Positions 25,634-34,676 of a DNA stretch of 64,000 nt are shown here, one piece after another. Under the pieces are notes generated by a model. It was not told the DNA's origin and searched no databases. It worked only from the letters and a program-made list of their open reading frames with translations. Each line of letters begins with the position of its first letter. Position 1 is the stretch's first letter. Origin of the DNA: JAHEKD01 sp965204695 (lineage in GTDB: Bacteria; Pseudomonadota; Gammaproteobacteria; Arenicellales; JAHEKD01); the NCBI GenBank assembly GCA_965204695.1, contig OZ242007.1, positions 1,302,001 through 1,366,000 on the forward strand, written 5' to 3'. A program made the position numbers and the translations under genes.

Positions 25634-27070
25634 ATGTTTAAACAGCTAATCGTCGGCATAATGAGTTCCATGGTTTTTGCCTTAAGTGCGCAAACCACAG
25701 ATTTTAATCTTCCGGATTTCGGTGACCCTTCGGCATCGGTCATTTCGCCAATACAGGAAAAGCGCTTGGGTAAGCGCCTGATGACCCAGGCCAGGCGTGC
25801 ATTTCCCTATGTTGTAGATCCCGAAATTGACGCTTACATCTCCCGCCTTGGAAACAGATTGCTCACAAGTAGTGATCTGCCTGATCAAGAATTTCATTTT
25901 TACCTGATAGACCGGCCCGATATTAATGCCTTTGCTATTCCTGGTGGCTATATCAGTCTAAATACAGGCTTAATCGCTAGCACCCAGACTGAAAGTGAAC
26001 TCGCCGGGGTCATGGCCCATGAGATCACGCACGTGACTCAGCGTCATTTACCACGGATGATTGCCCGGCAAAAAGAACTCACTGTACCTGCTGCGGCAGC
26101 AATTATCGGTGGAATATTGCTCGGCGGTCAGGCTGGAGCAGCGGCTATTGTCAGCTCAAATGCCTCTCTGATTGGTGATCAATTGAGTTACACCCGTGAC
26201 TTCGAACGTGAGGCAGATGCTTTTGGTATGCGCATCCTGGTTAATGCTGGTTTCGACCCCAATGGCATGCCGAATTTTTTCAAAATTCTTAAGGATAAAA
26301 CCCGGCTGCTGGACACCAACGCGCCTGAATTCTTGCGCACTCACCCTCTTACGATTAACCGTATCAGTGAATCAGAAAATCGGGCATTAAAATACAATAC
26401 CAGCCCGGTGGCATCGAGTCCGGATTATTATTACATGCGGGAAAAAATTCGCGCCTTGGCTGAAAATAAACGCACCGATAAAGTTGTGGCCGATTTCAAA
26501 GCCCGGTTAGATGAAACACCACAAGCGTTAATGAAGTATGTTGAATACGGTTACGCTTATGCTTTGATGGAGGATAAGCAGTTCCCACCAGCTGGCAAAA
26601 TCGCCCAGCGTTTACGCAAAGAACAGCCCAACAATCCTTATCTGGATAATTTACTCGCTCAAATTGAAGCGAATGCGGGGAATTTTGCTGAATCGATTAA
26701 AACTATAAAAAGCGCAGTCGATAAACATCCTAATAATGATGCGGTTAAAACTGATTATGCTGATATTCTGCTCAAAGCAGGCAAAGCCAAGCAATCCGAA
26801 AAAATATTACGTAAGTTAATCCAAAGAGATAAAAACAATTCGTTTCTTTATCGCTTGTACGCAAGAGCTAATGGAGAAATGGGCAACACATTCGAGTCAC
26901 ACAAAGCCTTGGGTGAATTTTATTATTTGCGCGGCAATTATCAAAAATCATTGGATCACTTTTATCAGGCCAAGAACAACGCCGGTGATAGTTATTATAA
27001 TCAGGCGGGCATTGATGCTCGCATTAAAGAAGTTCAAGATGAACGTTTAATATTCGAGCAAAAAAACTGA
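25634..27070 (+). CDS. bepA: Periplasmic metalloprotease/chaperone BepA (M48 family)
   Basis: BepA helps assemble outer-membrane proteins such as LptD and degrades stalled ones. I start it at 25634 (MFKQLIVGIMSSMVFALSAQ, a signal peptide), giving 478 residues, close to the E. coli length of 487. Upstream in-frame Met codons would precede the signal peptide and overlap the tusA-like gene. The M48 zinc motif is AHEITHVTQRH with the third ligand in FEREADAFG. C-terminal TPR repeats follow (residues about 290-470). The stop overlaps the next gene by one base. Confidence 0.95.
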   Translation: MFKQLIVGIMSSMVFALSAQTTDFNLPDFGDPSASVISPIQEKRLGKRLMTQARRAFPYVVDPEIDAYISRLGNRLLTSSDLPDQEFHFYLIDRPDINAFAIPGGYISLNTGLIASTQTESELAGVMAHEITHVTQRHLPRMIARQKELTVPAAAAIIGGILLGGQAGAAAIVSSNASLIGDQLSYTRDFEREADAFGMRILVNAGFDPNGMPNFFKILKDKTRLLDTNAPEFLRTHPLTINRISESENRALKYNTSPVASSPDYYYMREKIRALAENKRTDKVVADFKARLDETPQALMKYVEYGYAYALMEDKQFPPAGKIAQRLRKEQPNNPYLDNLLAQIEANAGNFAESIKTIKSAVDKHPNNDAVKTDYADILLKAGKAKQSEKILRKLIQRDKNNSFLYRLYARANGEMGNTFESHKALGEFYYLRGNYQKSLDHFYQAKNNAGDSYYNQAGIDARIKEVQDERLIFEQKN

Positions 27071-27447
27071 TGCTAACTCAAATCATTGTCATTGGCTTTG
27101 CGCTATTAATTGGATTAGCTTGCATTTATGGGCTGTTATTCCCGAAAAAATTAATGAGTCAGGTTGATACAGTCTGGCAGAGCAAATCCGGTATGCCTAT
27201 AGCTATCGCTGTCAGGTTAATTCTGGGATTGCATCTCATTGCCATCGCACCATTTAGTAAGTTCCCTGCAGCAATAAAAATTCTTGGCTATGTCGCAATT
27301 ATTGCCGCCATAGCAATCCCAATAATCGGTAAAGAACGGATTGATAAATTGCTCAAATGGTTTGAACAGTCCGGCGACTCTATTATTCGCCTCTGGCTGT
27401 TAGTGGGTTTGGCTTTTGCTGGATTTTTGTTATATGCAGTAATTTAA
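27070..27447 (+). CDS. Small integral membrane protein, unknown
   Basis: The 125-residue product has about four hydrophobic segments (TQIIVIGFALLIGLACIYGLLF, the GLHLIAIAP region, GYVAIIAAIAIPII, LWLLVGLAFAGFLLYAVI). I recognise no family. The ATG overlaps the bepA stop (TGATG), so it is translationally coupled to bepA and may share an envelope role. A strong hairpin follows the stop. Confidence 0.7.
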   Translation: MLTQIIVIGFALLIGLACIYGLLFPKKLMSQVDTVWQSKSGMPIAIAVRLILGLHLIAIAPFSKFPAAIKILGYVAIIAAIAIPIIGKERIDKLLKWFEQSGDSIIRLWLLVGLAFAGFLLYAVI

Positions 27448-27480
27448 ATTATCCCCTCTTAATCTTAAGAAGGGATAATT
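27447..27480. terminator. Bidirectional hairpin terminator
   Basis: AATTATCCC pairs with GGGATAATT, and inside it TCTTAA pairs with TTAAGA, leaving only one opposed mismatch and a 2-base loop. T-rich sequence follows on the plus side and on the minus side. It lies between two convergent genes and could end both transcripts. Confidence 0.85.
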
Positions 27481-27493
27481 ATCTTTTAAATTC

Positions 27494-28051
27494 CTAAAAG
27501 AACATCTTGGCGGCCATACCAAGCAAATCGTCCACTACTGAGCCGTCATTGTCTGAATCAAGAAACATACTCAAGCCTTTACTGAGTATACCCGCATTGT
27601 TGCTGCTGACTTTTTCCTGGCCAAACATGTTCTTGGAACGTGAATTCTTTGATAATGAAGCCATAAATAAACCCGCTGCTATGGGCAGTAGTTTTTTTAG
27701 AATGGTTGAGCTGATACCCGATTTTTTAGATGCATTCGCTGCAACCTGACGAGATGCATCTTTATTGCCTAAAATATGACCAAGAATGCTATTGCCATCT
27801 TTAATATATTCGTCGGGATTAACCTTTCCAGCATCATCCAGATAACGCTCGTGCTTGCCTGATCCTAACGCATCGATTAATGATTCCAGACCTGCTTGGT
27901 TGCTGGTATTTTTCTTTACACCCTCAGAGAGTGAAGGAATCAAATCGAGCAATCCTTCAAAAGCCTGTTTTTCACTTAGGCCCGTTTGCCTGGCAGCTTC
28001 GCGCACTGCGGCACCGTCGTTAGTTTTTAAAATTGTCTCAAGAAGACCCAT
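27494..28051 (-). CDS. DUF937 (YidB-like) domain protein
   Basis: The 185-residue cytoplasmic protein begins MGLLETILKTNDGAAVREAA and contains the DUF937 pattern of helical repeats with NSILGHILGNKDASRQVAA and KLLPIAAGLFMASLSK. The function of this family is unknown; E. coli YidB belongs to it. Its C-terminus (DSDNDGSVVDDLLGMAAKMFF) is acidic and then hydrophobic, as is common in DUF937 proteins. It is a single gene ending at the shared terminator. Confidence 0.85.
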   Translation of the reverse strand: MGLLETILKTNDGAAVREAARQTGLSEKQAFEGLLDLIPSLSEGVKKNTSNQAGLESLIDALGSGKHERYLDDAGKVNPDEYIKDGNSILGHILGNKDASRQVAANASKKSGISSTILKKLLPIAAGLFMASLSKNSRSKNMFGQEKVSSNNAGILSKGLSMFLDSDNDGSVVDDLLGMAAKMFF

Positions 28052-28146
28052 GGTTACCTCCGGTCTGTAAAACGATTGTTGATTATAACGATATATGGGG
28101 ATTGATTATAGCGAGTAAAAGCAATGCCTTAAAAGCATTTGTAAAC

Positions 28147-30516
28147 TTATGTTTCTTCCGGATGGCGCAAACTGCGACTGGCGAATATCGCCCCCAGAAT
28201 TAAACACAAGAATGCCCCAATCGCCACTGTTAAACCGACAGCATGAAGCGGGGGGGTCTTGGAAATAATCAACATGCCAAACACTAAAACTGTAGAAAAA
28301 CAGCACATCCACAGTGCTCTAAAAGTCGATGACCACTCGTCTTTATGATCAGTAAGACGATGAAAAAACAGTGAATAGTCCAGCCCTAAACCAACCACTA
28401 ATAACAGTGACACTATATGGAAGACATTTAGAGCAATACCTGAAAATGCTAAAGTAAATACGGTTAACCCCACCGCCATTAAAGTTGGTAAAATAATTTT
28501 AAATGGCCGAATAAAGTCTCTAAAGCTAATAGCAAGTAGTAAATAGATACAAAATCCGCCTATCGTAATCAGCTTGATCATATTATTGAGCGCGTTTTCC
28601 ATTATTTTATTGGATTGGTGTTGTAAGCTAATAAAACTAATCCAATCTTGATCTGGATAAGCACTGTCTAATTCATCAGCAATAACTTGTTCACTAACCA
28701 CACGATAAAGTAAAATCGGCGCATACCATTGATCATCTTTTTGATGTAACAATGCTGAGGCTTTTTCATCCAAGTCATATTCCTTTAAGCGTGAAATGGT
28801 AATCGGCTCTAGTAACTTACTTTGCTTTACATCAGCGATAAACTGGTCAAATAACCCTTTTTTGAATGGAAAACCTTCTAATGCCTGATTTAAATTTGCA
28901 ACCAAAATGTTTTCATCAGGTAAAGCTTCACGACGTTGTGTTTGCCGCTCGACACTAGGCAAAAATGAGGCAACTGAAGCATAGTCAGAGATTTTATGCT
29001 GGTTAATCAATTCTCTTAAAAAAGGCTCCAATGCTTCAAGACGCTCTAAAACCTGTTGGTCATTGTCACCTGTAACCAGGAATAAATTTCCACCTGACCA
29101 ATGACCCAATTCTGCGCGAATCTCCCGATCTAAAGCTGTCTGAGATTTACTGATCGGGCTTAACGAGCGGGTGTTGTAATCAGCAATAGTTCGATCTATT
29201 AACAGTAAATAAACTAATGCGGCTATGGTTGCTGCTAATACCAACCATCTTATTTTATAAGCCGGTAAAGCAACACGCTCTAATGCATCATGTAATCCTG
29301 ACAGACCTTTATTTGAAGGTAGCTTATGCGGGAGGATTAAAGGCAGAATCCACCTTGTGGTCGTGGCCGCCACTAATAACCCGGTTATGGTAAATAATCC
29401 AAGCTGTTGTAAACCCCGCATTTCTGCAAATAACAATGAACCATACGCAATCACTGTTGAAAACACACCTAAGCGAAGCGTTGGCCAGATTAATTTGAGA
29501 CTTGATTGAGAGGGGTCGTTTTTGCCATTTTTTAGGTGGGTAAAAAAATGAATAGGATAATCTATCGCCACACCAATCAGCGTAACGCCGAATGCCAAGG
29601 TGATGCCGTTAATCTTGCCGAATACTAAAAGAATAGCGGCTATGGCCGAAATGATGCCACAAGCAAGAGGCACAAACACCATTAACAACATTGGTAATGA
29701 TCGTAACGCCAACAACAAAAAAAAACCCACTCCGGTGGTTGCCATAATGCTAAGTAATTTGACGTCATCACGAATCACATCGCGGCTATACACCGCAAAA
29801 GCACCAGGCCCGGTAATATCAAACTCGACTTGGTATTGCTGCTTGAGCGCTTCCATTTGTTTGGTAATGAATTCATAAGCATCAGATAAGCCATCTAAGT
29901 CAAATGCAGTAGCATTAAGTTCCAAAATCATCAGACCACGCTGACCGGATTGGGCCAGCCAAGTACCATCAATTAATCTAGATGCTGAAGACTTATCCTT
30001 ATCCTGGCTTATTATTTGCTGCATGATATGCAGAATTTCCCCGGTTGGATCAAAACGGATAAATCTTTTCTCTAATGATGCAAGAGGTGAGGTAAGGCCC
30101 TGCATTCTCTGCTCTAATGCTGCGTTTAACCCTTGCTCGGTCATTGTTTGCGTGGCCAGCCGATCAGACAATAAATAACGATACTGTTGGATCAACTGTT
30201 GTTGAGGCTGCGTTAAACCTTGTGGTGAGTTGTGAACCGCAAGAATATGGTTTGAATCAGAAAACCTTTGTGCCAGCGCTTGATTGGCAGCAACGATTTG
30301 CTCAGTATTATTACTGCGGATTCCAATAAACATCAGGTTGGAAGTCGCTCCCTTATCAAGCAGATCCACCATTAAACTATCAACACGAGATTCACCTTTA
30401 GGTAAAAAAGCACCTAAGTCAGTGGTCATGTGGAATCGATTGAAAACGAATACTGTAGCGCTAACTACAACTAACAATAACAAGCCTGCATAGAAAATTT
30501 CCAGCCGGCTTGTCAT
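28147..30516 (-). CDS. MMPL/RND-family exporter
   Basis: The 789-residue polytopic protein has two RND-like halves. Each has one membrane helix, then a large periplasmic domain, then five more helices (first half around ATTGVGFFLLLALRSLPMLLMVF, second half around TIGGFCIYLLLAISFRDFIRP). The conserved GVTLIGVAIDYPIHFFTH and VVGLGLDYSLFFHRL segments carry the charged residues expected of proton-coupled MMPL transporters. Homologues of this length often sit with LolA-like proteins in lipid or aryl-polyene clusters. Here the LolA-like partner is 6 bases upstream, suggesting export of a lipid. The substrate is unknown. Confidence 0.88.
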   Translation of the reverse strand: MTSRLEIFYAGLLLLVVVSATVFVFNRFHMTTDLGAFLPKGESRVDSLMVDLLDKGATSNLMFIGIRSNNTEQIVAANQALAQRFSDSNHILAVHNSPQGLTQPQQQLIQQYRYLLSDRLATQTMTEQGLNAALEQRMQGLTSPLASLEKRFIRFDPTGEILHIMQQIISQDKDKSSASRLIDGTWLAQSGQRGLMILELNATAFDLDGLSDAYEFITKQMEALKQQYQVEFDITGPGAFAVYSRDVIRDDVKLLSIMATTGVGFFLLLALRSLPMLLMVFVPLACGIISAIAAILLVFGKINGITLAFGVTLIGVAIDYPIHFFTHLKNGKNDPSQSSLKLIWPTLRLGVFSTVIAYGSLLFAEMRGLQQLGLFTITGLLVAATTTRWILPLILPHKLPSNKGLSGLHDALERVALPAYKIRWLVLAATIAALVYLLLIDRTIADYNTRSLSPISKSQTALDREIRAELGHWSGGNLFLVTGDNDQQVLERLEALEPFLRELINQHKISDYASVASFLPSVERQTQRREALPDENILVANLNQALEGFPFKKGLFDQFIADVKQSKLLEPITISRLKEYDLDEKASALLHQKDDQWYAPILLYRVVSEQVIADELDSAYPDQDWISFISLQHQSNKIMENALNNMIKLITIGGFCIYLLLAISFRDFIRPFKIILPTLMAVGLTVFTLAFSGIALNVFHIVSLLLVVGLGLDYSLFFHRLTDHKDEWSSTFRALWMCCFSTVLVFGMLIISKTPPLHAVGLTVAIGAFLCLILGAIFASRSLRHPEET

Positions 30517-30522
30517 GTTTTA

Positions 30523-31125
30523 TTAGTCGAAAACTATATCGACAATGGTGATCTCGGACTCACTATCATCTGCTTCAATGGTGATAATTTTATTGACTTC
30601 GCGGCCTGAGCCAAATATTTCGACCTGACGTACATATTCAGCAACTTGGTCCTGCTGTGGATCTAAAACCAAGTGCCATGCGTTTTCATCACCATCAAAT
30701 GTCAGCTGATAGTATTTTTGTAATACCTCAATGTCTCCAGCAAAAGTAGCACGAATACTTTCGATTAAAGTTCTAACTGCCGGATGTACATCAATCGACA
30801 ATTGTTGCTTCTGAGTATTATCGTTATCGCCTGTTCGCTCACGTTCAATACGAATGATGTCATCCTCAATTATTGTTACCTCCTGGTGGGGTGAGGTGAC
30901 TTCACGTTTTAAATAACTGGGTTTGGTGTAACTTAACGATCCAGTGACTTTGACTGCATCGGTAAAAAAAGCAAAATCTTTAATTTCCTCAAAACCGGCC
31001 GTGAAACTATTAATTTCCCCCATGGTTTGCATCAACTCTTCTAAAGACCAGTCTTCGTTGGCTTTTGCAACACCAGCTATTTGTAGCAAAGTGAGTGCAA
31101 AAATAATCTGTACTATTCTTGTCAT
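30523..31125 (-). CDS. LolA-like outer-membrane lipoprotein carrier protein
   Basis: The 200-residue product has a signal peptide (IVQIIFALTLLQIAGVAKA) and a LolA-like half-barrel domain with the pattern FTAGFEEIKDFAFFTDAVKVTGSLSY (split by the usual loop) and PSYLKREVTSPH. It is distinct from canonical LolA and is of the kind that accompanies MMPL exporters. It is 6 bases upstream of the exporter gene and 6 bases downstream of ctaA, so the three are probably cotranscribed. A role in carrying a lipid between membranes is inferred. Confidence 0.83.
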   Translation of the reverse strand: MTRIVQIIFALTLLQIAGVAKANEDWSLEELMQTMGEINSFTAGFEEIKDFAFFTDAVKVTGSLSYTKPSYLKREVTSPHQEVTIIEDDIIRIERERTGDNDNTQKQQLSIDVHPAVRTLIESIRATFAGDIEVLQKYYQLTFDGDENAWHLVLDPQQDQVAEYVRQVEIFGSGREVNKIITIEADDSESEITIVDIVFD

Positions 31126-31131
31126 CCTTCG

Positions 31132-32145
31132 TTAACTCTTATTTATTTGAAAAGCGGTATATATTGCTGCCGTTAACAATAAAACCGCCCCGCCCTGATG
31201 CATGACCCCGATCATGACAGGCACTTTTAAAACCAGCGTAAGAATACCTAAGCTGACCTGAACCAGCGCTAAAATTAGCAAAAGATTTAAACCCAATTGC
31301 ACCGCTGATTGTGGAGTTCGCCGCATATAAAAATAAAAATAAACAATAACGGCTAAAGTTATCAGGGCTGTTACTCTGTGCTGAAACTGGATTGTAACGG
31401 TATTTTCAAAAAAATTCTTCCACCAAGGCGATAAACTCCATAATAAATCAGGTACCCAGGTTTCGCCCATCTTAGGAAATGTATTGTAGATAAACCCCGC
31501 CTTTGTGCCGGCCATGAACCCACCGCTGATAATCATTAATGCGATTAAAGCAAGCAACCATTTGATAAAACGACTGCCTCGGGGCCTGAAGCTGGCTGTG
31601 TGTACTTTTTTTATTTGATTATGTGACAGTAATAACCAGAACATTAAACTGTAAATCAACACTGCCAATGATAAATGTGCGACCAATCGATATTGACTAA
31701 CATGCGGATCGTTAACCAGGCCGCTTTTAACCATATACCAGCCCATTAGGCCTTGTAATCCTCCTAGGGCAAACAGACCCCAAAAAGCAGGCATTTTTGA
31801 TTTTGGGATACGCTCTGTATAGGCAAAAAATAAAAATGGCAGTAAAAATACTAACCCTATTAATCGACCTAAGACCCTATGAATATACTCCCACCAAAAA
31901 ATTCTTTTGAACTCAGTCAAGCTCATTCCCTTGTTAACTTGCTGATATTCCGGGAATTGCTTATAAGCATCAAACATTTGCTGCCAATCATCCTGATTAA
32001 GCGGCGGAATAGTACCCATTAGTGGCTCCCAGGTCACCATTGATAGACCGGATTGGGTCAATCGGGTGATACCACCTACCAAGATCATCACGTAAATCAT
32101 CAGGCAGCAGATGATTAACCAGATTGAAACGCTACGAGTGGACAT
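31132..32145 (-). CDS. ctaA: Heme A synthase (COX15/CtaA)
   Basis: Membrane enzyme that oxidises the C8 methyl of heme O to give heme A for aa3-type cytochrome oxidases. Conserved features are GGITRLTQSGLSMVTWEPLMG at the first helix (shown to its end), the heme-ligand histidines in WEYIHRVLGRLIG, LVAHLSLAVL, IQFQHRVTALIT and GVMHQGGAVLLL, and eight membrane segments. I start it at 32145 (MSTRSVSIW; 337 residues). A frame from 32235 adds 30 residues encoded by a REP-like palindrome, which are almost certainly not translated. No oxidase genes are nearby. Confidence 0.95.
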   Translation of the reverse strand: MSTRSVSIWLIICCLMIYVMILVGGITRLTQSGLSMVTWEPLMGTIPPLNQDDWQQMFDAYKQFPEYQQVNKGMSLTEFKRIFWWEYIHRVLGRLIGLVFLLPFLFFAYTERIPKSKMPAFWGLFALGGLQGLMGWYMVKSGLVNDPHVSQYRLVAHLSLAVLIYSLMFWLLLSHNQIKKVHTASFRPRGSRFIKWLLALIALMIISGGFMAGTKAGFIYNTFPKMGETWVPDLLWSLSPWWKNFFENTVTIQFQHRVTALITLAVIVYFYFYMRRTPQSAVQLGLNLLLILALVQVSLGILTLVLKVPVMIGVMHQGGAVLLLTAAIYTAFQINKS

Positions 32146-32176
32146 CGTGATTTCTACAAGTGAAAGGCTAGACTTG

Positions 32177-32246
32177 TCCCGGCCCTGTGCCGGGATCTTC
32201 CTGATACAGTAAACTGTCTCTACAAGATCCCGCAATAAATGCGGGA
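32177..32246. repeat. REP/BIME-like composite of palindromes upstream of ctaA
   Basis: Two similar hairpins, TCCCGGC-N5-GCCGGGA (32177-32195) and TCCCGCA-N5-TGCGGGA (32228-32246), flank a small ACAGT/ACTGT hairpin (32206-32217). The first is followed by CGGGATCTTC, closely matching the element at 55059-55077. Paired inverted hairpins of this size are typical of REP/BIME repeats. It lies between fabB and ctaA and may end the fabB transcript. Confidence 0.75.
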
Positions 32247-32328
32247 AATGTGTGCTCCCAATTAAAAGAACAGGTAAGGCACGAAACCATAATGACTAAG
32301 TTAATTAGGCGGCTAAAATAAAAGTAGC

Positions 32329-33537
32329 CTAGACTTTAGTAAACACCAAAGTCGCATTGGTGCCACCAAAGCCAAAACTATTGGACATAATAGTGTTTAA
32401 ACCGGCATTCTCTTTTACCTCGGTGACGATTGGCGAGGATTTAGCATCTTCGTCCATGGTTTCGATATTAGCGGAAGCACAAATAAAATCATCGTCCATC
32501 ATAATCAGCGAATAAATCGCTTCATTAACACCTGCTGCGCCCAAAGCATGGCCTGTTAGAGACTTGGTAGAACTAATTGCTGGCATTTGATCGCCAAAAA
32601 CTTCTCTTATCGCATTCAATTCAGTAATATCACCAGCAGGCGTGCTGGTTCCGTGAGTATTCAGATAGTCAATCGGCTGATCAACACTTTCCATGGCAAT
32701 TTTCATACAGCGAACCGCGCCTTCACCTGATGGCGCAACCATGTCATGACCGTCCGATGTCGCACCATAACCCGTCAATTCCGCATAAATCTTGGCACCA
32801 CGAGCTTGTGCATGCTCCAATTCTTCCAAAATAACGACACCACCTCCACCAGAAATCACAAAACCATCCCGATTAGCATCATAAGCACGTGAGGCTTTTT
32901 CTGGTGTGTCGTTATATTTACTCGATAATGCTCCCATGGCATCAAACATCACTGTAAAGGTCCAATCTAATTCTTCGCCACCACCAGCAAAGACAATGTC
33001 TTGCTTATCAAGCTGAATCAGTTCAGCACCGTGACCAATGCAATGAGCACTGGTTGCACAGGCGGAACTCATACTGTAATTCACCCCTTTAATCTTATAT
33101 GCCGTCGCTAACACTGCTGAGTTAGTACTGGCCATAGTCCTGGCAACCATATAGGGCCCAACTTTACGAGGACCTCGTTCGCGGAAAATATCTACAGTAT
33201 CTTCAATATTGGAAAAAGATCCACCGCCGGTACCCATCACAATACCTGTACGAGTATTAGAAACCTGATCTTCGGCTAAACCAGCATCTTCAATGGCTTC
33301 TTGCATGGCCAGATAGTTATAGGCCACCCCGTCTCCCATGAAGCGACGCTGCTTGCGATCAATTGAGCTTAAGTCAACCTCGATTGGGCCATAGACATGG
33401 CTGCGAAAACCCTTCTCTTCATATTCTGGCGCAAATTGGATTCCAGATTTGCCCTTTAGTAAAGATTCCTTAACTTCACGTTTGTTGTTGCCAATACTGC
33501 AAATAATTCCAAAACCGGTAACCACTACTCTACGCAT
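32329..33537 (-). CDS. fabB: 3-oxoacyl-ACP synthase I (FabB)
   Basis: Condensing enzyme that elongates unsaturated acyl-ACPs. The 402-residue product has the catalytic cysteine in SMSSACATSAHCIGH and the two active-site histidines in NTHGTSTPAGD and SLTGHALGAAG. These are the Cys-His-His residues of the KAS I/II family. The pairing with fabA directly upstream (gap 10 bases) favours FabB over FabF. The pair gives the anaerobic route to unsaturated fatty acids. Confidence 0.97.
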   Translation of the reverse strand: MRRVVVTGFGIICSIGNNKREVKESLLKGKSGIQFAPEYEEKGFRSHVYGPIEVDLSSIDRKQRRFMGDGVAYNYLAMQEAIEDAGLAEDQVSNTRTGIVMGTGGGSFSNIEDTVDIFRERGPRKVGPYMVARTMASTNSAVLATAYKIKGVNYSMSSACATSAHCIGHGAELIQLDKQDIVFAGGGEELDWTFTVMFDAMGALSSKYNDTPEKASRAYDANRDGFVISGGGGVVILEELEHAQARGAKIYAELTGYGATSDGHDMVAPSGEGAVRCMKIAMESVDQPIDYLNTHGTSTPAGDITELNAIREVFGDQMPAISSTKSLTGHALGAAGVNEAIYSLIMMDDDFICASANIETMDEDAKSSPIVTEVKENAGLNTIMSNSFGFGGTNATLVFTKV

Positions 33538-33547
33538 GTTTAACTCC

Positions 33548-34069
33548 CTACAATTGTGACTGGGTAAACAAGCCCACTTTTAAATCTTTACCTTGATAAA
33601 TGAGCTGACCATCCGCTGCGACAGTACCGTCCGCAACGCCCATGACTAATTTTCTCATTATGACACGCTTGATACTAATTTCATAAGTCAACTTTTGTAC
33701 ATGTGGCATAACCTGACCGGTAAATTTAACTTCACCAGCACCCAATGCCCGGCCCTTGCCTGGAGCGCCCAGCCAACCCAGATAAAAACCAACTAATTGC
33801 CACATTGCATCTAATCCCAAGCAGCCCGGCATTACGGGATCGCCCTCAAAATGACAATCAAAAAACCATAAATCAGGACGGATATCCAATTCGGCTTTCA
33901 ATACTCCACGACCATGAGCTCCACCTTCTTTGGACACATTGGTAATTCGATCAAACATCAGCATTGGTGGTAACGGCAACTGCGCATTGCCTGGGCCAAA
34001 CAGTTCGCCCTTGCCACAGGTAATAATGTCATCGTAAGAAAACGAAGTTTGCTCTTTCGCTACATACAT
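33548..34069 (-). CDS. fabA: 3-hydroxydecanoyl-ACP dehydratase/isomerase FabA
   Basis: Hotdog-fold enzyme that dehydrates 3-hydroxydecanoyl-ACP and isomerises the double bond, starting unsaturated fatty acid synthesis. Signatures are GKGELFGPGNAQLPLPPML, the active-site histidine in FFDCHFEGDPVMPGCLGLD with the adjacent aspartate, and the GAGEVKFTGQVMP strand. I chose the start at 34069 (MYVAKEQTSFSYDD; 173 residues), close to the E. coli length. A longer frame from 34117 would add 16 unconserved residues. It is divergent from the B2-protease operon. Confidence 0.96.
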   Translation of the reverse strand: MYVAKEQTSFSYDDIITCGKGELFGPGNAQLPLPPMLMFDRITNVSKEGGAHGRGVLKAELDIRPDLWFFDCHFEGDPVMPGCLGLDAMWQLVGFYLGWLGAPGKGRALGAGEVKFTGQVMPHVQKLTYEISIKRVIMRKLVMGVADGTVAADGQLIYQGKDLKVGLFTQSQL

Positions 34070-34211
34070 ATAACTATTCACTTGCTTCAAAAAGTCAATT
34101 ATCTCATGTGCTATCAAACCACGCGAATAAATCTAGTTAGAAATAGCCAAAATAGTTGTTCAGTTACGGCATTTATTTAGTACCATTGTATGTCTGCTGA
34201 GAATAATTACG

Positions 34212-34676
34212 ATGTCTTCGCTTATCCATAAACTTAAAACAGCATCACAGCTATCAACTGGGGAATGGCTTTTGTTTGTTAAAAGCTGGCTTTTGATGTT
34301 GTATATACGTGTGCGTATGGACTTAACTCCATTTAAGAGCTGGAAAGACTGGCTAATTAATGAACCGACTACTGAATATGATCCCTTAACAGAAACACAA
34401 AAGAATCTCATCAGCAAAACCCGGCGTATGATTGTACTCGCATCTCGCTATCACATAATTAATGCTAACTGTTTACCCAAATCATTGGCTTTGAAATGGC
34501 AGTTAAAGCAACACAAGATCGATTCCGAATTGAAAATGGGATTGTCACTGGAAAAACCCGATTTCAAAGGCCACGCCTGGTTGGTTCGTGGCGATGCTGT
34601 ACTCAATGACACTATGGATGTTGCCAAACAGTATCCTGTTGAGCAAAAAATAGAGCATCGTCCTCTCATAAATTAA
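34212..34676 (+). CDS. Lasso-peptide B2-type transglutaminase-fold protease homologue
   Basis: The 154-residue product matches the PF13471-type (transglutaminase-core) B2 protease of lasso-peptide biosynthesis, which cleaves the leader peptide. The presumed catalytic triad is C87 in NANCLPKSLALKW, H121 in FKGHAWLVRG and D133 in VLNDTMDV. The N-terminal helix (STGEWLLFVKSWLLMLYIRV) is also typical. The B1 (RRE) partner, the asparagine-synthetase-like cyclase and a precursor peptide are not seen nearby. It overlaps the next gene by one base, so it is coupled to an MFS transporter. The true substrate is unknown. Confidence 0.82.
   Translation: MSSLIHKLKTASQLSTGEWLLFVKSWLLMLYIRVRMDLTPFKSWKDWLINEPTTEYDPLTETQKNLISKTRRMIVLASRYHIINANCLPKSLALKWQLKQHKIDSELKMGLSLEKPDFKGHAWLVRGDAVLNDTMDVAKQYPVEQKIEHRPLIN

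Noticed and set aside
27447..27480. Considered as a REP copy because it is a strong hairpin
   Set aside because: It is AT-rich, lies between convergent stops and has T-runs on both sides, so a bidirectional terminator explains it.
34190..34231. 13-residue frame (MSAENNYDVFAYP) just before and overlapping the B2-type protease gene, considered as a leader or precursor peptide
   Set aside because: No ribosome site, no lasso-like core (no Gly1 and acid at 7-9 after a leader), and it overlaps the next gene's start. Short frames like this are expected by chance.
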